From assembly GCA_036396795.1 (NCBI GenBank), contig DASWKF010000134.1, positions 123,479-187,478 on the forward strand: 64,000 nucleotides of DNA, given 5' to 3'. Below are positions 1 through 7,690 of this stretch, piece by piece (positions within the stretch are counted from its first letter, which is position 1; each line of letters opens with the position of its first letter). A model generated the notes under the pieces. That model made no database searches. It was given only the letters and a program-made list of their open reading frames with translations, and was not told the origin of the DNA. The stretch is from JAHEEM01 sp036396795 (GTDB taxonomy: Bacteria; Pseudomonadota; Gammaproteobacteria; Steroidobacterales; Rariloculaceae). The position numbers and the translations under genes are program-made.

Positions 1-1243
1 CTGCGCGCCGTTTCGCGGCCGCCGGCAGCTCACCGAGCAAGCCCAGCGCTTCCTTCATGAGCATTCTCTTCGCCAGCGGCGTGGCATCGACGAGGCTCAG
101 GCCCGCGGCTCTCAGGGGCGCAAGCAGCGAGCCTGAATGCGTGAATAGGCGATGCAGCGCGTCCATGGTCATCAGCGACTTGAGATTGCGGCCCTTGCTG
201 CGTCGTTCGTAGCGGCGCAGCACGGGCAAATCGCCGGGATCCTCGCCCGCGGTAACGGCCTCTTCGATGACCTCCGCCAACACGGCCGCGTCGAGCAGGC
301 CAAGGTTCATGCCCTGGCCGGCGAGCGGGTGAATCACGTGCGCAGCATCGCCGACCAGGACGACGCGCTTTGCGCAGTAGCGCCGGGCGTGCACCGCCCG
401 CAGGGGAAAGCTGGCTCTTTCGGCGACCTCTTCGATCTCGCCGAGCATTCTGTCGCTGGCCTCCGCGAGCGCGTCGCAAAAGTCCTCGGGCTCAGCCGTG
501 AGCAGCGCGCGCGCATCGGCCGGCCGCGTCGACCAAACGACCGAGCTCCTACCGTCGGCGAGCGGCAACAGCGCCAGCGGACCTTTGGGCAGGAATCGCT
601 GCCAGGCGGTCTCGGCATGGGGCTCGGCGGTTCGTACGTGCGTCACGACGGCCGCCTGCGCATACTCCAAAGTCAGGGCCGGCATGCCGAGCAGGCTTCG
701 CACGGGTGATCCGCCGCCGTCGGCGGCGATCAAGAGCTGCGCCTCGATTCGCTCCCCGGCATCGGTCTCCACGCGCACCGTTCTTGCTTGCGTGCCGACG
801 CTCTCGACCGTGACGCCGAAAGACAACTCGACGTTCTCGCAGTCGAGCAGCTCTTCGTGCAGCTGTGCTCGAATCAGAGAATCTTCCACGATGTGGCCGA
901 GATCGGGCTCACCGAGCTCGGCACTGTCGAAGCGGAGCCTGCCGAAGCTCGACCGACGGTCGCCTTCCCAAACGATCATGTGCCGATAGGGTTGCATGCG
1001 CCTAGCCGAGATGCCCTCCCAGACACCGGCGTGGTCGAGAATTCGCTGCGACGCGCGGGACAAGGCGTAGACCCTGAGATCGAGCGCGTCGGCGCGCCAA
1101 TCCGCCGCCGCGCGGGAATCGAGCAGCCGGATCGTAAATCGGTCCGCGAGGCTCGAGCGTTTGAGCAGGGCGGCGATGCAGAGCCCGACGGGTCCCCCGC
1201 CGACGATCACTACCGAGACTCGCGCGCCGCGGCTCACGCTCAT
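1..1243 (-). CDS. ubiI: UbiH/UbiF/VisC-family FAD-dependent ubiquinone hydroxylase (partial, 3' end outside window)
   Basis: A flavoprotein monooxygenase that hydroxylates the ring of the polyprenylphenol precursor of ubiquinone. I translated about 414 codons up to the window edge. They show the Rossmann dinucleotide motif GGGPVG at residues 15-20, an ADG motif near residue 174 and GDAAHVIHPLAGQGMN near residue 297, which binds the FAD pyrophosphate and ribityl groups. The family is usually about 400 residues, so very little is missing. The ATG overlaps the ubiH stop as ATGA, indicating translational coupling. The position after ubiH matches visC/ubiI (C5 hydroxylase), but the choice among hydroxylase paralogues is inferred from context. 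Confidence 0.9.
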   Translation of the reverse strand, partial: MSVSRGARVSVVIVGGGPVGLCIAALLKRSSLADRFTIRLLDSRAAADWRADALDLRVYALSRASQRILDHAGVWEGISARRMQPYRHMIVWEGDRRSSFGRLRFDSAELGEPDLGHIVEDSLIRAQLHEELLDCENVELSFGVTVESVGTQARTVRVETDAGERIEAQLLIAADGGGSPVRSLLGMPALTLEYAQAAVVTHVRTAEPHAETAWQRFLPKGPLALLPLADGRSSVVWSTRPADARALLTAEPEDFCDALAEASDRMLGEIEEVAERASFPLRAVHARRYCAKRVVLVGDAAHVIHPLAGQGMNLGLLDAAVLAEVIEEAVTAGEDPGDLPVLRRYERRSKGRNLKSLMTMDALHRLFTHSGSLLAPLRAAGLSLVDATPLAKRMLMKEALGLLGELPAAAKRRA

Positions 1244-2511
1244 CCTCGTGCGCGATCGGCCCGCCGCGGCGGCGATAGCGGCAGACCGCGGGCGAGGCGC
1301 GGCACGGTTCCTGCGAGGCCCATGGCTTGCCGCGCCAAAGCCGTTTTCGCGCCCGGCAACAGGTCGAATAACATCAAGCCGATGCCGCGAGACAGCTTCA
1401 CGGGCGGCGATTCGACGCCGAAAAATCGGATCAGGCCGTGGGTGAACGCCGCCACCCGCCGCTGATCGCCCGATCGCCACGCGCGATACCGTTGAAGCGC
1501 CTCGGCAGAACCGGGATCCGCGGATACTCCGGGAAGCTCGAGCGTGTCGCTCAGGACTTCCGCGAGCGCAGCCACGTCCCTGAGGGCGAGGTTGAAGCCT
1601 TGGCCCGCGACCGGGTGCAGGTTGATCGCGGCGCTGCCGATCAGCACCGTGCGGGCGGCTACGTGAGTCGCGCTGTGCACTCTCAGGAGCGGATAGGCGC
1701 TGCGCCTGCCGACATTCAGAAGCCGCCCCAAGCGATAGCCGAAAACGTCTTGCAAGGCGTCTCGGAAACGCGCCTCGTCGAGCTCGAGGATCCGCTCCGC
1801 GGCCCGCTGAGCCAGGGTCCAGACGAAAGCGACGCGGTCCTGGCTCAAGGGCAAACAGGCGAGCGCGCCGCCGCTCGTGAATCGCTCGTATGCCCGGCCG
1901 GCATGCGGGACCTCGGTGAGACAGTTCAAGATGATCGCCGATTGCCCGTAGTCGTTCGCGCGCGCCTGAATGCCGAGCTCCTCACGGACTCGGGAGTGAA
2001 CGCCGTCGGCCGCGACCAAGAGGCGCGCACGGATTCGATAACGGCCCTCCCCGGCCTCGACCTCTACGACCCGATGCTCCCCGGTCTGCGACAACGACTC
2101 GAGCTTGGCGGGCGCGAGACAACGGAGGCGCGGCGCCTCCTTGAGCGCAGCCCATAGCGCGACGCCGAGAGCTCTGTTCTCGACCAGATAGCCGAGACTC
2201 GGGACGTCCTCCTCGCTCGCGAGTATGCGCGCCGCGCCGAAACGTCCCCGCTCGGATATGTGAATCGAGCGGATCGGCTCGGCGGCGCCACGCAACCCGG
2301 CCCAAAGGCCCAAGCTTTCGAGAATTCGCTGACTGCCGTTGGCCAAAGCAGTGGCGCGATCGTCGAAGCTCGGCTGCTTCAGGCCGGTGGGGTCTCGAGC
2401 TTCCACGAGGACTATGCTGAGCGGCGTCTGCGCGAGCGCGTGAGCGAGCACGGAGCCCGCGAGACCGCCGCCCACGATCGCGACGTCGCAATCGAGCTCA
2501 GTCGCGCTCAC
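1240..2511 (-). CDS. ubiH: 2-octaprenyl-6-methoxyphenol hydroxylase UbiH
   Basis: FAD-dependent monooxygenase, C1 hydroxylation in ubiquinone synthesis. The 423-residue product has GGGLAG near residue 14 for FAD binding, an AADGVHS segment in the middle and IGSAAINLHPVAGQGFNLALRD toward the C-terminus. The latter has GS where many paralogues have GD, as UbiH proteins often deviate there. I chose the GTG at 2511 because it overlaps the pepP stop as GTGA and places the FAD motif at the usual distance from the start. Longer in-frame starts would run deep into pepP. The stop overlaps the next hydroxylase start. Confidence 0.93.
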   Translation of the reverse strand: MSATELDCDVAIVGGGLAGSVLAHALAQTPLSIVLVEARDPTGLKQPSFDDRATALANGSQRILESLGLWAGLRGAAEPIRSIHISERGRFGAARILASEEDVPSLGYLVENRALGVALWAALKEAPRLRCLAPAKLESLSQTGEHRVVEVEAGEGRYRIRARLLVAADGVHSRVREELGIQARANDYGQSAIILNCLTEVPHAGRAYERFTSGGALACLPLSQDRVAFVWTLAQRAAERILELDEARFRDALQDVFGYRLGRLLNVGRRSAYPLLRVHSATHVAARTVLIGSAAINLHPVAGQGFNLALRDVAALAEVLSDTLELPGVSADPGSAEALQRYRAWRSGDQRRVAAFTHGLIRFFGVESPPVKLSRGIGLMLFDLLPGAKTALARQAMGLAGTVPRLARGLPLSPPRRADRARG

Positions 2512-3824
2512 GAACGCGTGCTCATCAGCGCCTCGATTTCGTCGGCGGCGAGCGGCAGGTCCGCGGTGAGCACCTCCGAGCCGTTCCGACTCACGTGCAC
2601 GTCGTCCTCGAGGCGAATCCCAATGCCGCGCCATCGCTTCGCGACGCCCTTGGCGCCCGGCGCGACGTAGATCCCCGGCTCGATCGTCGTCACCATGCCG
2701 GGCTCGAGCAGACGCCAACTGTCGGCCACCTTGTAGTCGCCGACGTCGTGGACGTCCATGCCGAGCCAATGTCCGGTCTTGTGCATGAAGTAGGGCCGAT
2801 ACGCTTCTTCCCTGATCAGGCTCGGCAAGCGTCCCTTCAGCAGACCGAGCTCCCGGAGTCCAACAGTGATCTCGCGCACCGCTGCGTCGTGAGGGTCGTT
2901 CCAGTGATTGCCCGCGCGAACTTTCTGCTTGGCGGCCTCGTTGGCCGCGTGCACGATATCGTAGAGCTCTCTCTGAGGAGCAGAAAAAACGCCGTTCACC
3001 GGGAATGTTCTGGTCACATCGGAGGCATAGAGCTCGCATTCGCAGCCAGCGTCGATGAGCACCAGATCGCCGTCCCGAAGGACGTCGCGGTTCGTCCGGT
3101 AGTGCAGAATACAGGCGTTCTCGCCGCCCGCTACGATCGGGTCGTAGGAGCAGCGCGCGCCGTGGCGCGCGAACTCGTGAAGGAACTCCGCTTCCAGCTC
3201 GTATTCGTGCATGCCGGGCTCGCAGATCATCATCGCCCTGCGGTGCGCCGTCACGGCGATGCGCGCGGCGCGTTTCATCGCGCCCAGCTCACGCCGGCTC
3301 TTGATGAGTCGCATCTCATGCAGAATGTGATCGAGATCGATGATCTCGTTCGGCGCGCGGCCGCGCTGGCGGCGCGAATGCAGCGCCTGCATCCAGCCGA
3401 GCAGCCGCTGATCGAACTCTCCGGAAACACCCATGGAGTAGTAGACACGCTCACAGTTTTCCAACAGGCCCGGCAGGATGTCGTCGATGTCACTGATCGG
3501 AAACGCGTCGTCCGCCCCGAACTGCGCAACTGCACCCTCGGGCCCCGCGCGGCGCCCATCCCAAAGCTCTTTGACGGGATTACGCTCGCGACAAAAGATG
3601 ACGAACTCAGCTTGCGAGCGCCCGGGCATCAATACCGCGACGGCGTCCGGCTCGTCGAAACCCGTGAGGTAGTAGAAATCGCTGTTCGGCCTGTAGGCGT
3701 ATAGCGTATCCCTGCTTCGCGTGCGCTCCGGCGCCGTCGGCAACACCGCGATGCCGTGACTGCCGACGAGATCCATGAAGTGACGTCGACGGCGGGCGAA
3801 CTCTTGGTGCATCAGACCTGTCAC
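2508..3824 (-). CDS. pepP: Xaa-Pro aminopeptidase PepP
   Basis: Cytoplasmic dinuclear-metal peptidase that removes an N-terminal residue preceding proline. It has an N-terminal aminopeptidase-P domain (about residues 1-130) and a pita-bread M24 domain. Visible metal ligands are the Asp of LIDAGCE, the Asp of SDVTRTFPVNG, the His of GHWLGMDVHD, the Glu of TTIEPGIY and the Glu of IRLEDDV. At 438 residues it matches the E. coli length. The GTG at 3824 overlaps the ygfB stop (GTGA); an ATG four codons downstream is the alternative start. The gene is second of four in the ygfB-pepP-ubiH-ubiI operon. Confidence 0.95.
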   Translation of the reverse strand: MTGLMHQEFARRRRHFMDLVGSHGIAVLPTAPERTRSRDTLYAYRPNSDFYYLTGFDEPDAVAVLMPGRSQAEFVIFCRERNPVKELWDGRRAGPEGAVAQFGADDAFPISDIDDILPGLLENCERVYYSMGVSGEFDQRLLGWMQALHSRRQRGRAPNEIIDLDHILHEMRLIKSRRELGAMKRAARIAVTAHRRAMMICEPGMHEYELEAEFLHEFARHGARCSYDPIVAGGENACILHYRTNRDVLRDGDLVLIDAGCECELYASDVTRTFPVNGVFSAPQRELYDIVHAANEAAKQKVRAGNHWNDPHDAAVREITVGLRELGLLKGRLPSLIREEAYRPYFMHKTGHWLGMDVHDVGDYKVADSWRLLEPGMVTTIEPGIYVAPGAKGVAKRWRGIGIRLEDDVHVSRNGSEVLTADLPLAADEIEALMSTRS

Positions 3825-4456
3825 TGGAAGCCGGTGCCTGTAGTCGAGGATGTATCCGGCGTCGCTCGGCGGGGCTCGAGTTGCTCGAAAACTAGCTGCA
3901 CGCCGATGCGCACGTACTCGACGAGCTCCGCGAGATCGAAATCCGCCTGCGCCGCGTCCTCGAGATCGGGGGCGCCCAAACCCGCGCGGCTGATCTGGCT
4001 GAAGTCCGCTAGAACTTCCGCCAACGTGTCCGGCATCGTGCCGTATTCATAGCCGCCCGACGTATCTCCTCGCATGGTCGATTGCGTCAATTCCTCACTT
4101 CCGAGACCGAGCCCGGAGAGAAAGCCACCGCACCACGCTGCCAGCGCGGCGACTCGCTCGGGCAGGGCGAGCTCGGCTGCCGGCAGCAGCGGCTCGAACG
4201 CGAAGTCGACGGCCGATAGTGTCTGCCAACTCATCATCTCGGCATCACGCAGCGTTTCGATGGCACGCTCGGCGATTGCATCGGCGGGCACCGGTTCCTC
4301 GAAGCTCACGGCGGCCATCCACGCCCGTAGCGCACCCGGACCCGCCGCGCAGAGGATGCCGCAGATGCCGCCGTGAAACTCGGATGCCCCGACGCCGAGC
4401 CCGAGCTCGTCGATCGCGGCGGTAAGCGTCGAGTAATCCAGCCGCGCGAGCGTCAC
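3821..4456 (-). CDS. ygfB: UPF0149 family protein, YgfB/YecA type
   Basis: Small all-helical protein of 211 residues, with the family features HGGICGILCA near residue 30 and AWCGGFLSGLGL near residue 107. In Pseudomonas YgfB is linked to regulation of beta-lactamase-related genes; elsewhere its role is unclear, so no specific function is claimed here. It is the first gene of the operon. The start is GTG at 4456, with an AGGAGGA ribosome-binding sequence about a dozen bases upstream. The gene diverges from the zapB-like gene; the 93 bp between them holds the promoter at 4512-4541. Confidence 0.9.
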   Translation of the reverse strand: MTLARLDYSTLTAAIDELGLGVGASEFHGGICGILCAAGPGALRAWMAAVSFEEPVPADAIAERAIETLRDAEMMSWQTLSAVDFAFEPLLPAAELALPERVAALAAWCGGFLSGLGLGSEELTQSTMRGDTSGGYEYGTMPDTLAEVLADFSQISRAGLGAPDLEDAAQADFDLAELVEYVRIGVQLVFEQLEPRRATPDTSSTTGTGFQ

Positions 4457-4511
4457 TCCTAATGAATTCCTCCTGCTCTCGTGCGCAATGCTATCATCGG
4501 GAGAATCCTTA

Positions 4512-4541
4512 TTGACCCCCGAAGGCCGGCGGTTCTATAGT
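4512..4541 (+). promoter_or_regulatory. Sigma-70 promoter of the zapB-like/zapA operon
   Basis: TTGACC at 4512-4517 and TATAGT at 4536-4541, separated by 18 bp. The predicted transcription start (about 4548) falls two bases before the ATG at 4550, and there is no Shine-Dalgarno sequence, so the message is probably leaderless or nearly so. Confidence 0.6.
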
Positions 4542-4549
4542 CTAGCGCC

Positions 4550-4783
4550 ATGGGTGCCGATGAGACGAACCGAAGATTCGACCTCGAACTGCAGCGCTTG
4601 GAGAAGCGCCTGGACGAGCTCGTCGTCATTTGCAGACAGCTGCAAGACGAGAACAGATCGTTGAAGCAGCGGCAGGATACGCTGATCGAGGACCGGGCCA
4701 CGCTGTTGCAAAAGAACGAGCAGGTCAGGGGCCGGGTCGAAGCGATGATTAGCAGGCTCAAGGCGATGGAGCAGACACAATGA
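4550..4783 (+). CDS. ZapB-like short coiled-coil protein (TIGR02449-type)
   Basis: A 77-residue, highly charged protein that looks like one long coiled coil, with heptad-spaced Leu/Ile in LELQRLEKRLDELVVICRQL and onward and no membrane segment. Proteins of this length and composition sit directly before zapA in Pseudomonas and relatives and are commonly annotated as TIGR02449 or ZapB-like. A role at the division ring with ZapA is an inference from that synteny. The stop overlaps the zapA ATG (ATGA). The start lies 8 bp after a -10 box. Confidence 0.85.
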   Translation: MGADETNRRFDLELQRLEKRLDELVVICRQLQDENRSLKQRQDTLIEDRATLLQKNEQVRGRVEAMISRLKAMEQTQ

Positions 4784-5094
4784 GCGACACCTATGCCCAT
4801 GTGAGCGTGCGGATTCTCGGAAAGGAGTATCAGGTCGCCTGTCCTATCCAGGAAAAAGCCGACCTGCTGGCATCGGCCGAGCTGCTCAACCAGAAGATGC
4901 AGGCCATTCGCGACAGCGGCAAGGTCCTGGGCCTCGACCGGGTCGCCGTGATGGCCGCCCTGAACATGGCAAACGAGCTGATCAAGCGCACCGGCGAGGA
5001 GCGCGAGCTCAAGGATATCGTGGACCTCAGAATCAAGGCGATGCGCGAACGTCTGGATTCGGCTCTCGGCGGCAGCCAGCAGCTGAATTTGTAG
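4780..5094 (+). CDS. zapA: Cell division protein ZapA
   Basis: Promotes FtsZ protofilament bundling at the division septum. At 104 residues it is family-sized. The N-terminal globular part contains VSVRILGKEYQVACP, followed by the conserved helix GLDRVAVMAALNMANELI and a C-terminal coiled coil used for tetramerisation. It is coupled to the preceding coiled-coil gene by a 4 bp overlap and followed immediately by 6S RNA, the arrangement known from many gammaproteobacteria. Confidence 0.95.
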   Translation: MSDTYAHVSVRILGKEYQVACPIQEKADLLASAELLNQKMQAIRDSGKVLGLDRVAVMAALNMANELIKRTGEERELKDIVDLRIKAMRERLDSALGGSQQLNL

Positions 5095-5100
5095 TCTTTG

Positions 5101-5287
5101 ACGTTCCCTGCGGTGTTCGATGCGGATTGGATAGTCTTTCGACCCTAAATCTTGATCTCGGGGTTGTGTTCTGTCGGTGGCGTTGAGCAGATCCGGCCTG
5201 GCCGGGAAGCCTGCAACCACCACGGCTTACCCCACCTTTTGCTCCGGTTCGAGAGCAACCATCGGCAACGGCACAGGCGGGGAGCGT
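5101..5287 (+). ncRNA. ssrS: 6S RNA (ssrS)
   Basis: A gene-free stretch of about 190 nt between zapA and fau, the conserved place of 6S RNA, which mimics an open promoter and sequesters sigma-70 RNA polymerase. The ends pair: GTTCCCTGC at 5103-5111 with GCGGGGAGC at 5277-5285 (nine pairs including G-U). The 5' segment CCCTGCGGTGTTCG resembles known 6S 5' ends, and the middle can form a long interrupted hairpin. A possible -10 box TAGTCT at 5092-5097 overlaps the zapA stop. Exact ends are estimates. Confidence 0.85.
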
Positions 5288-5320
5288 CATCCCTCCCCGG
5301 CTTCCTTCGGCCCTCGCGAC

Positions 5321-5935
5321 ATGTCTTCGAGCAGCCATAGCAGCGACGCCGAGCGCGACCGTGAGCGCCAGCGGCTTCGTGCGCTGCGCCGCGGGCTCAG
5401 CGCGGAGCGGCGCCGCGAGGCGGAACTGGAAATTGCCGCGCGTCTGCGGCAGCTGCGCGCGTACCGGCGCGCCGTGCGAATCGGCGTTTATTTCGCAGTC
5501 GACGGTGAAGTGCAGCTGGGCGGCTTCATCGCCGACGCGCGCCGGCGCGGCAAGCAAGTCTATGCTCCGATAATCGAGCCGGACGGAATGCGTTTCGCCC
5601 TAACCCGTGAGGAGGCGGACCTCGCCGTCAACCGTTTCGGGATTCCCGAGCCGCGAGGCACGCCGCTTATCGAGCTACGCATGCTCGACCTGGTCGTGAC
5701 GCCTTTGGTCGGCTTCGACCCGCGAGGCACGCGATTGGGCATGGGTGGAGGCTACTACGATCGGAGCTTCGGATTCCTGAAGCATCGGACGCGATGGCTG
5801 AAACCCAAGCTCGTCGGTGTGGGCTTCAGCGGGCAGCGACTCGCCGCGATCGATGCCCGACCGTGGGACGTGCGGCTCTGCTGCGCGGTCACCGAGGATC
5901 GAATCGAGTACTTCGGCCGGAGTGCGGGCCCATGA
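5321..5935 (+). CDS. fau: 5-formyltetrahydrofolate cyclo-ligase
   Basis: ATP-dependent conversion of 5-formyl-THF to 5,10-methenyl-THF in one-carbon metabolism. The 204-residue protein has the YFAVDGEVQ segment, the substrate/ATP region LVVTPLVGFDPRGTRLGMGGGYYDR and an N-terminal basic helix. I chose the ATG at 5321 because upstream in-frame codons fall inside the 6S RNA. There is no obvious Shine-Dalgarno sequence. In E. coli and Pseudomonas the gene (ygfA) likewise follows ssrS and may share its transcript. The stop overlaps the next start as ATGA. Confidence 0.93.
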   Translation: MSSSSHSSDAERDRERQRLRALRRGLSAERRREAELEIAARLRQLRAYRRAVRIGVYFAVDGEVQLGGFIADARRRGKQVYAPIIEPDGMRFALTREEADLAVNRFGIPEPRGTPLIELRMLDLVVTPLVGFDPRGTRLGMGGGYYDRSFGFLKHRTRWLKPKLVGVGFSGQRLAAIDARPWDVRLCCAVTEDRIEYFGRSAGP

Positions 5936-6399
5936 GGCATTGGCTGCTCAAATCGGAACCTTCGACGTTCAGCTTCGAGGACCTGAAATCCTCGCCCAAA
6001 CGCCGGACCCCCTGGGATGGCGTGCGCAACTACCAAGCGCGGAATTTTATCCGCGACGGCATGGCAAAGGGCGATCTGGCATTTTTTTATCATTCCAGCT
6101 GTCCCGAGCCCGGGATCGCCGGCATCGTCCGGATCGTCTCGGCTGCCTATCCCGACGACACGGCTTTCGATCCGCGCAGCAAGCACTTCGATCTCGCGAG
6201 CGACCCGAAGAGTCCCCGCTGGTACATGGTGGACGTGGCCTACGAGCGCGCGTTGAAGAAACCGATAACGCTCCGCGAGCTCAAGAAATACGAGGATGAC
6301 AGCCTCGCCGGGCTCGCGCTTTTGCGCCGCGGCAACAGACTTTCCGTCATGCCTGTGAGCACGGCCGAGTGGAAATTTATTCTGAGCTTGGAAACGTGA
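5932..6399 (+). CDS. EVE domain protein
   Basis: A 155-residue, single-domain protein beginning MRHWLLKSEPSTFSFEDL and continuing with WDGVRNYQARNFIRD, KGDLAFFYHSS and PRWYMVDVAYERAL. These are hallmarks of the EVE (PUA-like) fold, which recognises modified bases in DNA or RNA. The cellular target of the stand-alone bacterial form is not established. It overlaps fau by 4 bp and is probably the last gene of that transcript. Confidence 0.9.
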   Translation: MRHWLLKSEPSTFSFEDLKSSPKRRTPWDGVRNYQARNFIRDGMAKGDLAFFYHSSCPEPGIAGIVRIVSAAYPDDTAFDPRSKHFDLASDPKSPRWYMVDVAYERALKKPITLRELKKYEDDSLAGLALLRRGNRLSVMPVSTAEWKFILSLET

Positions 6400-6519
6400 A
6401 CACGAGTTTGATCGAATGCGCTTCGACGACTTCGATGAGCGAACTTTTGCACAATACTGTGGACCGGGTCACATTGGCAGCGTCGATCAGTTCGAAAGAA
6501 ATGCGCAAAAAAGCATAAC

Positions 6520-6549
6520 TTGCTGGAAATTTTGATGCTTTTATATATA
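6520..6549 (+). promoter_or_regulatory. Probable promoter of the histone-like gene
   Basis: The 185 bp between the EVE gene and the histone-like gene becomes locally AT-rich. It carries TTGCTG at 6520-6525 and TATATA at 6544-6549 with an 18 bp spacer; TATACT two bases later is an alternative -10. A GGAG ribosome-binding sequence precedes the ATG at 6585. I see no gene in 6400-6519. Confidence 0.5.
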
Positions 6550-6584
6550 CTCAACGCCGGTTAACCCCGACACGGAGACTACCC

Positions 6585-6779
6585 ATGGCAATGAAACCTG
6601 CATCTAGCAAGAAGAAGGCGAGCGCAAAGCGCAAGAGTGTACGGCGCAAGAAGGCTGCCAAGAAAAAGGCAGTGCGCAAGAAAGGCAAGAAGAAAGCTAC
6701 GAAGAAGAAGGCTAGAAAGAAAGCCGCAAAGAGGAAGGCCAAGAAGAGAACGCGGAAGAAGGCCGCGAAGAAAAAGTAG
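6585..6779 (+). CDS. Lysine-rich histone H1-like protein
   Basis: A 64-residue protein of extreme composition: 30 Lys and 8 Arg by my count, nearly all the rest Ala, in irregular KKAAKKK/KKATKKK units. It has no folded domain. Such tails resemble eukaryotic histone H1 C-termini and bacterial proteins such as AlgP/AlgR3 or Hc1, which bind and condense DNA. Nucleoid binding is therefore likely but inferred. It has its own promoter and Shine-Dalgarno sequence and ends just before a strong terminator, so it is probably monocistronic and well expressed. Confidence 0.85.
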   Translation: MAMKPASSKKKASAKRKSVRRKKAAKKKAVRKKGKKKATKKKARKKAAKRKAKKRTRKKAAKKK

Positions 6780-6823
6780 TACCTTCAAGGTCTTATGCGA
6801 GCCTTCTGGCTCTGACATAGAAC

Positions 6824-6855
6824 AAAGTGCCCGCTCGATGCGGGCACTTTTTTTT
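6824..6855 (+). terminator. Rho-independent terminator
   Basis: An 11 bp perfect stem (AAAGTGCCCGC with GCGGGCACTTT), a 5-base TCGAT loop and eight consecutive T (6848-6855). It lies 44 bp after the histone-like gene and ends only 12 bp before the rpiA start codon. Confidence 0.93.
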
Positions 6856-6867
6856 GAGCTGCAGCAC

Positions 6868-7524
6868 ATGAATCAAGATCAGAAGAAACGTCTCGCAGCA
6901 GAGGCCGCGCTACCGTATCTCGCGCACGGCATGACCTTGGGTGTCGGCACGGGAAGCACCGTCGACTACTTCATCGATGCGCTGCGCGAGCGCGCGGATC
7001 TTCTCGCGGCCGTGTGCTCGAGCTCGGATTCCTCCACGCAGAAGCTGCGAAACGCGGGAATATCCGTCTCGGATCTGAACACGGTGGGTGACCTCGATCT
7101 CTACGTCGACGGTGCCGATGAGGCCACCGAGCACCTATACCTGACCAAGGGCGGCGGGGGTGCGTTGACGCGCGAGAAGATCCTCGCCGGGGCCTCCCGG
7201 CGCTTCATCTGCATCATCGACGATTCCAAGCTCGTCGGTGTTCTCGGCGGCTTCCCGCTGCCGATCGAAGTCATCCCGCTGGCGCGATCCTATGTGGCCC
7301 GCCAGCTCGTGAAGGTCGGAGGCAAGCCGGTTTGGCGCCAGGGCAGTACCACGGACAACGGCAACGAGATTCTCGATGTGCACAACCTCGACATCGTCGA
7401 TCCGCCCGAGATGGAGCTGCGGCTCAACCAGATTCCGGGAATCGTCAGTGTCGGTTTGTTCGCGCGACGGCCCGCGGACTTGTTGCTCGTCGCCGGTGAC
7501 CGGGGCGTCACCGTAATCGAATAG
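6868..7524 (+). CDS. rpiA: Ribose-5-phosphate isomerase A
   Basis: Interconverts ribose-5-phosphate and ribulose-5-phosphate in the pentose phosphate pathway. The 218-residue protein has the phosphate-binding loop GVGTGSTVDYFIDAL near residue 25, DLYVDGADEA with the catalytic-site acids near residue 78, and LTKGGGGALTREKI near residue 93. The ATG at 6868 aligns with the known RpiA N-terminus, so the terminator really does sit immediately upstream. How the gene is transcribed past it is unclear: read-through, or a promoter overlapping the hairpin. Confidence 0.95.
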   Translation: MNQDQKKRLAAEAALPYLAHGMTLGVGTGSTVDYFIDALRERADLLAAVCSSSDSSTQKLRNAGISVSDLNTVGDLDLYVDGADEATEHLYLTKGGGGALTREKILAGASRRFICIIDDSKLVGVLGGFPLPIEVIPLARSYVARQLVKVGGKPVWRQGSTTDNGNEILDVHNLDIVDPPEMELRLNQIPGIVSVGLFARRPADLLLVAGDRGVTVIE

Positions 7525-7585
7525 TCTGGGGTTATCTGGGCGGAGCGTCCCGCGCGACCGCGCCGCCGCGCGAGCATCCAGTGAG

Positions 7586-7659
7586 TGGCTGGGGGAGAGG
7601 GATTCGAACCCCCGCTGTCGGAGTCAGAGTCCGATGTCCTACCACTAGACGATCCCCCA
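7586..7659 (-). tRNA. tRNA-Gln (anticodon CUG)
   Basis: A full cloverleaf can be drawn on the minus strand. The 7-bp acceptor stem pairs TGGGGGA with TCCCCCA. The D arm carries AGTGGTA. The anticodon stem TCGGA/TCCGA encloses loop CTCTGAC (anticodon CTG). The T arm contains GTTCGAATC, and CCA is encoded at the 3' end. It lies 18 bp downstream of the rpsI stop on the same strand and may be cut from the rplM-rpsI transcript. Confidence 0.95.
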
Positions 7660-7690
7660 GTACTGGGGCTCGAAGCGCTAGCGCTTCGAG
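7655..7690 (-). repeat. Two abutting perfect palindromes between rpsI and tRNA-Gln
   Basis: A 14-bp perfect palindrome (7655-7668, centre GTAC) runs straight into a 22-bp perfect palindrome (7669-7690, centre CTAG). The larger includes the last codons and stop of rpsI and as RNA gives a 9-bp stem with a CTAG loop. The smaller includes the 5' bases of the tRNA and could compete with its acceptor stem. No T-run follows, so a processing or stabilising element is more likely than a terminator. Confidence 0.75.
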
